The notes beneath the pieces were generated by a model. It had not been told where the DNA came from and ran no database searches. It saw only the letters and a program-made list of their open reading frames with translations. From Juglans regia (lineage: Eukaryota > Streptophyta > Magnoliopsida > Fagales > Juglandaceae), in contig NC_049905.1 of NCBI RefSeq assembly GCF_001411555.2, positions 8,337,053 to 8,401,052 on the forward strand: 64,000 bases of DNA, in the 5' to 3' direction. The translations under genes and the position numbers were made by a program. Positions 59,755-64,000 of this stretch are shown here, one piece after another; the first letter of the stretch is position 1, and the number at the start of each line of letters is the position of its first letter.

Positions 59755-61129
59755 AGTTGGGGATAGAAAGAGCATTAAAGTGTGAAAAGACAAGTGGATT
59801 AAAAGAGAGGGACCTAGCACAGTTCAATCACCAAGGAGAATTCTATAAGAAGATGCAGTGGTCACTGATCCAATTGATAGACAAGGAGGGTGGTGGTACA
59901 TTCAAACCTTAAAATATACTTTTATGGAAGCTGAGGTAGAGGAAATTTTACAAATACCTGTGTCACAAACAAGTTCTCCAAATAAATTGGCTTGGAAAGG
60001 CATAATAGATAGTTGTTTCTAGGTAAGGAGTGCTTACCACCTGCAAAAACAGAAACAAGAAACTGAGCATGGAGAATCATCAAACACAGGTAACAACAAA
60101 GAATTGTGGAAGTGTGTATGGAAAATGCAGACCACTAATTCCGTCAAAGTATTCATATGGAGTGCATGCAAAGATGGCTCTACCCACCAAACGAAATTTA
60201 TGCAAGAAGAAAATAGTCACAGAACCTCTATGTCCCATTTGTTTTAAGCCATAAGAAAATTCAAGACACGTATAATGGTCATGCCCCTCTGCTCAAGATG
60301 TTTGGTTGTTGGGAAATAGGAAAATGCAAAATGTTCCAATTATAGATGAGGAGTTTGGGAATATATTTATGCAAGTGCTTAATAGAATTGGGCCAGAAGA
60401 GATAAGCTTCTTTGCAAAAACAATAAGGTCTATATGGATCAAAAGAAATAAATGGATATTTGAAAGAAACTTTTTACATCCATCAATTATGTTCAACAAA
60501 AGTTTATAAGCACATGAAGAGTTCAATCAAGCTCACAATCAGATGAGTAGCTTAAGCAGAATCCAACACCCACAAGCAAGTTTATAGTGGCGATCTCCAC
60601 CAACTGACTGGTTAAAAATGAATTGGGATGTAGCAATAAGAAGGCAGAGCAAAAGATAGGAGTGGAAGTGGTATTAAGGGATTAAGATGGGGAAGTTTTG
60701 GCAACACTAATGCAACCTATAACTTTTTGTGTGCAACCTGTTATTGCATATGCTTGGGGCTTGTTTACAGCAGCATGTTGGTGTAAAAATATGGGGCTAC
60801 AACGTGTGGTCTTTGAAGGGGACTCGAGGCAAGTTGTAAATGCAGTGATGAATGATAGAGAACAACATGGTATGTTAAGTTGTTTGCTAAGAGATGTAAA
60901 AGCCATTCTGGTGGATACATTATGGGATATAAAGCATATCAAGAGAGAAGGAAATAATGTGGCTCATCAATTGGCTCAATAAGCAACTTCTTTGTGCACT
61001 GGAATTATAGAGTCAGAAAATGGTATACCATGTATATTGCCTCTTGTAATGGCTGAAAGCCTAATAACTGTTTGATGAATGAAGTTGAATGGTTTTATTC
61101 CAAAAAAAAACAAAGGAGCAAGACTAATA

Positions 61130-61563
61130 AATATTCTCATTTTATCACAAAAATGTTGTTATTAAAATTATAAAAAGATTTTACAAAAATAGCTTAATAA
61201 AATAATTTAAATATGTTGAATTATTTCGTAATAAAAATAATTTTATAATTTAATATATTTAAAATCTATTTCATAAGATTCTTTTACAAACCAAATAATA
61301 TTTCTTTTACTCAAAACGAAAATACTGACCTTTTTTACCCTTGTTTAATTCAATTTTGCGGTGCTCAAAAAATAATAATAATTATGGATTTTACGGGTTT
61401 GCCCCCTCACACTCAAAATACGGATAATTCGAAAGTATTGTATCGTGTCCACCACCATCGGTCTCTACCTTCCACTGCAAAAGGCCTCATCTCCAAGACT
61501 CCAACCCCTCTCTCCCTCGTCTCTCCCATGAGAACCTGAGAGCTCGCATCACTCTCTTCTCCC
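61130..61563 (+). promoter_or_regulatory. Whole spacer between the LINE and ALB3, presumed promoter
   Basis: Only about 434 bp separate the LINE's target duplication from the ALB3 start codon. The first 250 bp are AT-rich; the last 180 bp are C-rich with CT patches (ACCACCATCGGTCTCTACC, CCAACCCCTCTCTCCCTCG), like a plant 5' UTR. No TATA box was fixed. Confidence 0.5.
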
Positions 61564-64000
61564 ATGACGAATACCCTTTTTTCATCCCCTCCATTCATCG
61601 TCAAGCCCCTCCCGTCCCTCTCTCGCCATGGCCTCCACGTCCTCCCTCACCGTAGTAGGCTCCCCTCCACCACCAGAGTCAAGCTCAGCTTCCATGACAT
61701 CCCTCCCATCGACTCCTTCCCCTCTACGTTTGATTTATCCGCTGTAATTACCAAGGCCGAAGGCCTGCTCTACACCCTCGCTGACGCCGTTGTCGTAGCA
61801 GACCCGGCCGCCTCCAGCTCAGCCGACGCCGCCGTACAGAAAAATAACGGTTGGTTCGGTTTCATCTCTGACGCCATGGAAGTCGTTCTGAAGGCAAGTA
61901 TATATGAATAGTTGGTTGTTAGTTGTGTAATTTCGCTAGACACGGTGCGCGAAATGATTTGCATTTTGTGATGGTATGATTTTCAAGAGACTGATAATTA
62001 TGTTTTGAATTGTTTGTTTGATTATTTCAGGTATTGAAAGATGGTCTTAGCGCTGTGCATGTGCCGTATGCGTATGGATTTGCCATTATATTGCTTACGG
62101 TTATTGTTAAACTTGCAACATTTCCTCTGACAAAGAAACAGGTGAGTCTGTTGCTGTGAATTCAGTGTGCCCTTGATGATATTACGTGCTGGGCTCGATT
62201 GTGGCATTTTTAGGTGGGTAATATTAGTACTATACGTAGGTTGAATCAACGCTAGCTATGCAAAATCTTCAGCCAAAGATTAAAGCCATTCAACAGAGAT
62301 ATGCTGGTAACCAGGTGAGACACATTCATGTTTACATGGGATAGCGTCAAACCCTCAGTTTGAGAGTCCGTTTGGACGTTGAGTTGAGGTTGAGTTGAGC
62401 TGAATTAAAATGAAAAAATATTGTTATTATTTTAAAATTTGAAAAAGTTGAATATTTATTATATTTTATATTAGAATTTAAAAAAATTATAACCATGAAT
62501 TGAGATGAGTTGAGTTGAGTTGAGTAAAAGATTACATTTTATTAATGTTTTTTTGGGCTCCCAACTAGAAAGTATATTTCTTTCTAATACTCTGCCGTTT
62601 TTCTCTTTTAAGGAAAGAATACAACTTGAGACATCGAGGCTATATAAGCAAGCAGGGGTTAATCCTTTGGCAGGTATTCTTTTCATAATCTCTTAACGTT
62701 GCATGAAATAGTCATATCCAGTCCGTTGCTAGTTATCCCATTTATGATTTATATGTTCACTTGGCCATTAATCTTTGACGTGAGTTATAGCAGTGGATTC
62801 ATTTTTTGGTCTCTCTTTAGGTTAACAAAAATTCAAAATTCTGTTGTTTTTTCCCGAACAACATATTTTTCCTATCTTCTATTTTCTATAGCCGTATATT
62901 GCCATTACCAGTACCTTTCGATGAGCTGTTTATAGTTCTTTTTGTCTCTGTTTTTATTTCAAGGTATTGCTATTGTCATCTTCCCCTTCTCAAATCTATT
63001 TCATCTTCTCAATGCGATACCTTAGGGTGCTGATTGGCCAATGCATATTAACATCATCTTATTCATTTTCCTGCGAAGGTTGTTTCCCCACTTTGGCTAC
63101 TATACCAGTCTGGATAGGGCTATATCAAGCCCTTTCAAATGTGGCTAATGAGGTAATTATGAAGTTAATATCCCATTATCTGTTCAGTGATGCTGCTGGA
63201 CATAATTTTTTTTATATCTTCACAAAATGTTGTTCATTGCTAATGTTTGTGAAAATTCTATTCGAAGGGACTGTTGACAGAAGGTTTCTTTTGGATTCCC
63301 TCTTTGGCTGGCCCAACTACAATTGCTGCTCGACAAAGTGGATCTGGCGTTTCTTGGCTTTTTCCATTTGTGGTAATGACACTTCTCTTCCATATGGCTT
63401 CTGGAGCAAACAATTTTCTTCCAACATCAATTATTAAATTAAACCCCTTCATTTTCATGGAACTTTTAAGTTCTCTACTGACCATTGAGATATTAGCTTG
63501 AGCTCTCAATTTGGAGAACAGGAAGTGATGGAGAGAATCTTTGTCAGTGGATAGGATGTGTTTTGTATGGTGTCTCACACTGTTCTGTCTTCCCAGTCAT
63601 CCTTAATGTCCTCTATAGTCCGTCTTGACCAATACTTGGCATCTAAAAGAAGGGATACAGGTCATTTCTGAAGTTTGGAAGGCTAAGTTTGCATGGAAGT
63701 TTGACTTGTCTGCTTATTAATTGTCTGTGGTCTTTAGTTAGGTAGATGCCTGTCATGGGTTGTAAGCATGTCCTAAACCTTTAGATCCATGTCTAGCAGG
63801 TTGGGGATACCTGCTTCGGTTCATTGGTTGTATTTTCTACTCACATGGCCACGAATGGTCAAGTTTTTCTCGCTACTTTATGTTTTTGATGTGGCTTTTA
63901 CAATATATAATTTTTCATGCAGGATGGCCATCCACCTTTGGGATGGTATGACACTGCAGCCTACCTTGTTTTACCTGTCCTCCTTGTTGCTTCTCAGTAT
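61564..64000 (+). CDS. ALB3: ALBINO3 thylakoid membrane insertase (YidC/Oxa1/Alb3 family), 5' part, seven exons
   Basis: Exons: 61564-61893, 62031-62141, 62240-62314, 62613-62673, 63079-63152, 63268-63372, 63923-beyond the window. They join without a frame break into 278 residues. ALB3 inserts light-harvesting proteins into the thylakoid membrane with cpSRP43/54 and cpFtsY. The N-terminal 50-60 residues (MTNTLFSSPPFIVKPLPSLS...) are Ser/Pro/Arg-rich, as in transit peptides. Then come GWFGFISDAMEVVLK, the first core membrane segment YGFAIILLTVIVKLATFPLT, VESTLAMQNLQPKIKAIQQR, RIQLETSRLYKQAGVNPLAG, TLATIPVWIGLYQALSNVAN, TEGFFWIPSLAGPTTIAARQ and GHPPLGWYDTAAYLVLPVLL. Identity to Arabidopsis ALB3 is high from memory. 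The full protein is usually about 440-465 aa; the remaining core segments and cpSRP43-binding tail lie to the right. Intron 1 begins with GC. Confidence 0.95.
61894..62030 (+). other. GC-AG intron 1 of ALB3
   Basis: The junction is CTGAAG|GCAAGT ... TATTTCAG|GTATTG. Only this cut keeps the frame VVLK|VLKDGLS. The GT four bases on would shift the frame. Apart from T to C at position 2 the donor is a perfect consensus, as expected of GC donors. Confidence 0.88.
62362..62525. mobile_element. GAGATGAG-family MITE in intron 3 of ALB3
   Basis: Left end GAGTCCGTTTGGACGTTGAG, inner GAGTTGAGGTTGAGTTGAGC, AT core GAATATTTATTATATTTTATA and inner right GAGATGAGTTGAGTTGAGTT match the family near 12.2, 21.0 and 23.6 kb. 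The right terminal repeat is lost. Confidence 0.6.

Larger units (their letters stand above)
54815..60982 (+). pseudogene. LINE ORF2 relic (endonuclease, reverse transcriptase, zf-RVT, RNase H), split by an insertion
   Basis: Endonuclease: MRLLSWNSRRLGKPQTIKDL, later FTWANNKLDHSFTKEKLDRA and SSTSDHCPIL. Reverse transcriptase: FTYLVMIPKNSNPQNLLEYR, PISLCNILYKIITKMSANRI, and near 56.9 kb FLVDDNLLFC, where the usual FADD has become LVDD. The coding sequence halts at ...LNSMM (57287) and resumes with SNFWWG (59413) on the other side of the nested insertion. Then come a zinc-binding RT-associated part (TKRNLCKKKIVTEPLCPICF, about 60190-60250) and an RNase H part (VFEGDSRQVVNAVMND ... IKREGNNVAHQLAQ, ending 60982). 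Numerous stops and frame changes. Confidence 0.85.
53341..61115 (+). mobile_element. L1-type LINE retrotransposon, full length but dead
   Basis: The order is an ORF1 with DUF4283-like and CCHC parts, then an ORF2 with endonuclease, reverse transcriptase, zinc-binding and RNase H parts, ending in an A-rich tail (about 61102-61114). Target duplications GAGCCAGACTAATA (53327-53340) and GAGCAAGACTAATA (61116-61129) match at 13 of 14 positions and fix both ends. Without the 2.1-kb nested insertion it is about 5.65 kb, normal for a plant L1 with its 5' end. Many stops interrupt both frames. Confidence 0.9.

Noticed and set aside
1..64000. tRNA, rRNA, snoRNA and common microRNA genes
   Set aside because: I looked for T-arm GGTTCGAATC-type words and for well known plant microRNA cores and saw none with supporting structure; a covariance-model scan would be needed to exclude them.

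Overview
The window is plant nuclear DNA. It has AT-rich spacers, GT-AG (and one GC-AG) spliced genes, plant-only transcription factor families, a nuclear gene for a chloroplast membrane protein, and a dense load of plant retrotransposons and MITEs. A woody eudicot, possibly of the order Fagales, is my guess; it rests on general impression and not on a search.

Layout from left to right. About 1-4083 is spacer with microsatellites. A two-exon Dof zinc-finger transcription factor of the DOF3.6/DOF5.1 type lies on the minus strand at 4084-5171. From 5.2 to 16 kb there is AT-rich spacer with CACTA-type and other MITEs. At 16224-16868 (minus) is a small two-coding-exon CHCH protein gene resembling the mitochondrial small-subunit protein mS37. 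It carries two damaging changes, a lost splice donor and a lost CX9C cysteine. More MITE-rich spacer follows to 24 kb, then an intronless membrane-anchored protein of unknown function (24838-25752, minus). The stretch 26-37 kb is repeat-rich and includes a compact LTR retrotransposon that carries only gag (35410-37151). WOX2, a WUSCHEL-related homeobox gene, is at 39262-41160 (plus).

From 41.5 to 61.1 kb the DNA is almost entirely mobile. There is a decayed Ty1/copia element (41502-46699) whose left LTR was split by a hAT-type MITE with a perfect 8-bp target duplication. Next come a decayed hAT transposase gene (about 48993-51290), a 750-bp non-autonomous hAT-like element (52409-53158), and a full-length but dead L1-type LINE (53341-61115) with a 14-bp target duplication. 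Inside that LINE sits a 2.1-kb solo-LTR-like insertion with a 5-bp target duplication, most of which is three tandem copies of an exact 657-bp period.

The window ends in the first seven exons of ALB3, the thylakoid membrane insertase gene (61564 to beyond 64000, plus). Its first intron uses a GC-AG splice pair, and its start codon is only about 450 bp from the end of the LINE.

The host genes are not functionally linked: a Dof factor, a mitoribosomal protein, an unknown membrane protein, an embryo-patterning homeobox factor and a chloroplast insertase. The most informative content is the nested transposon history, the likely disabled mS37-like gene and the triplicated LTR.
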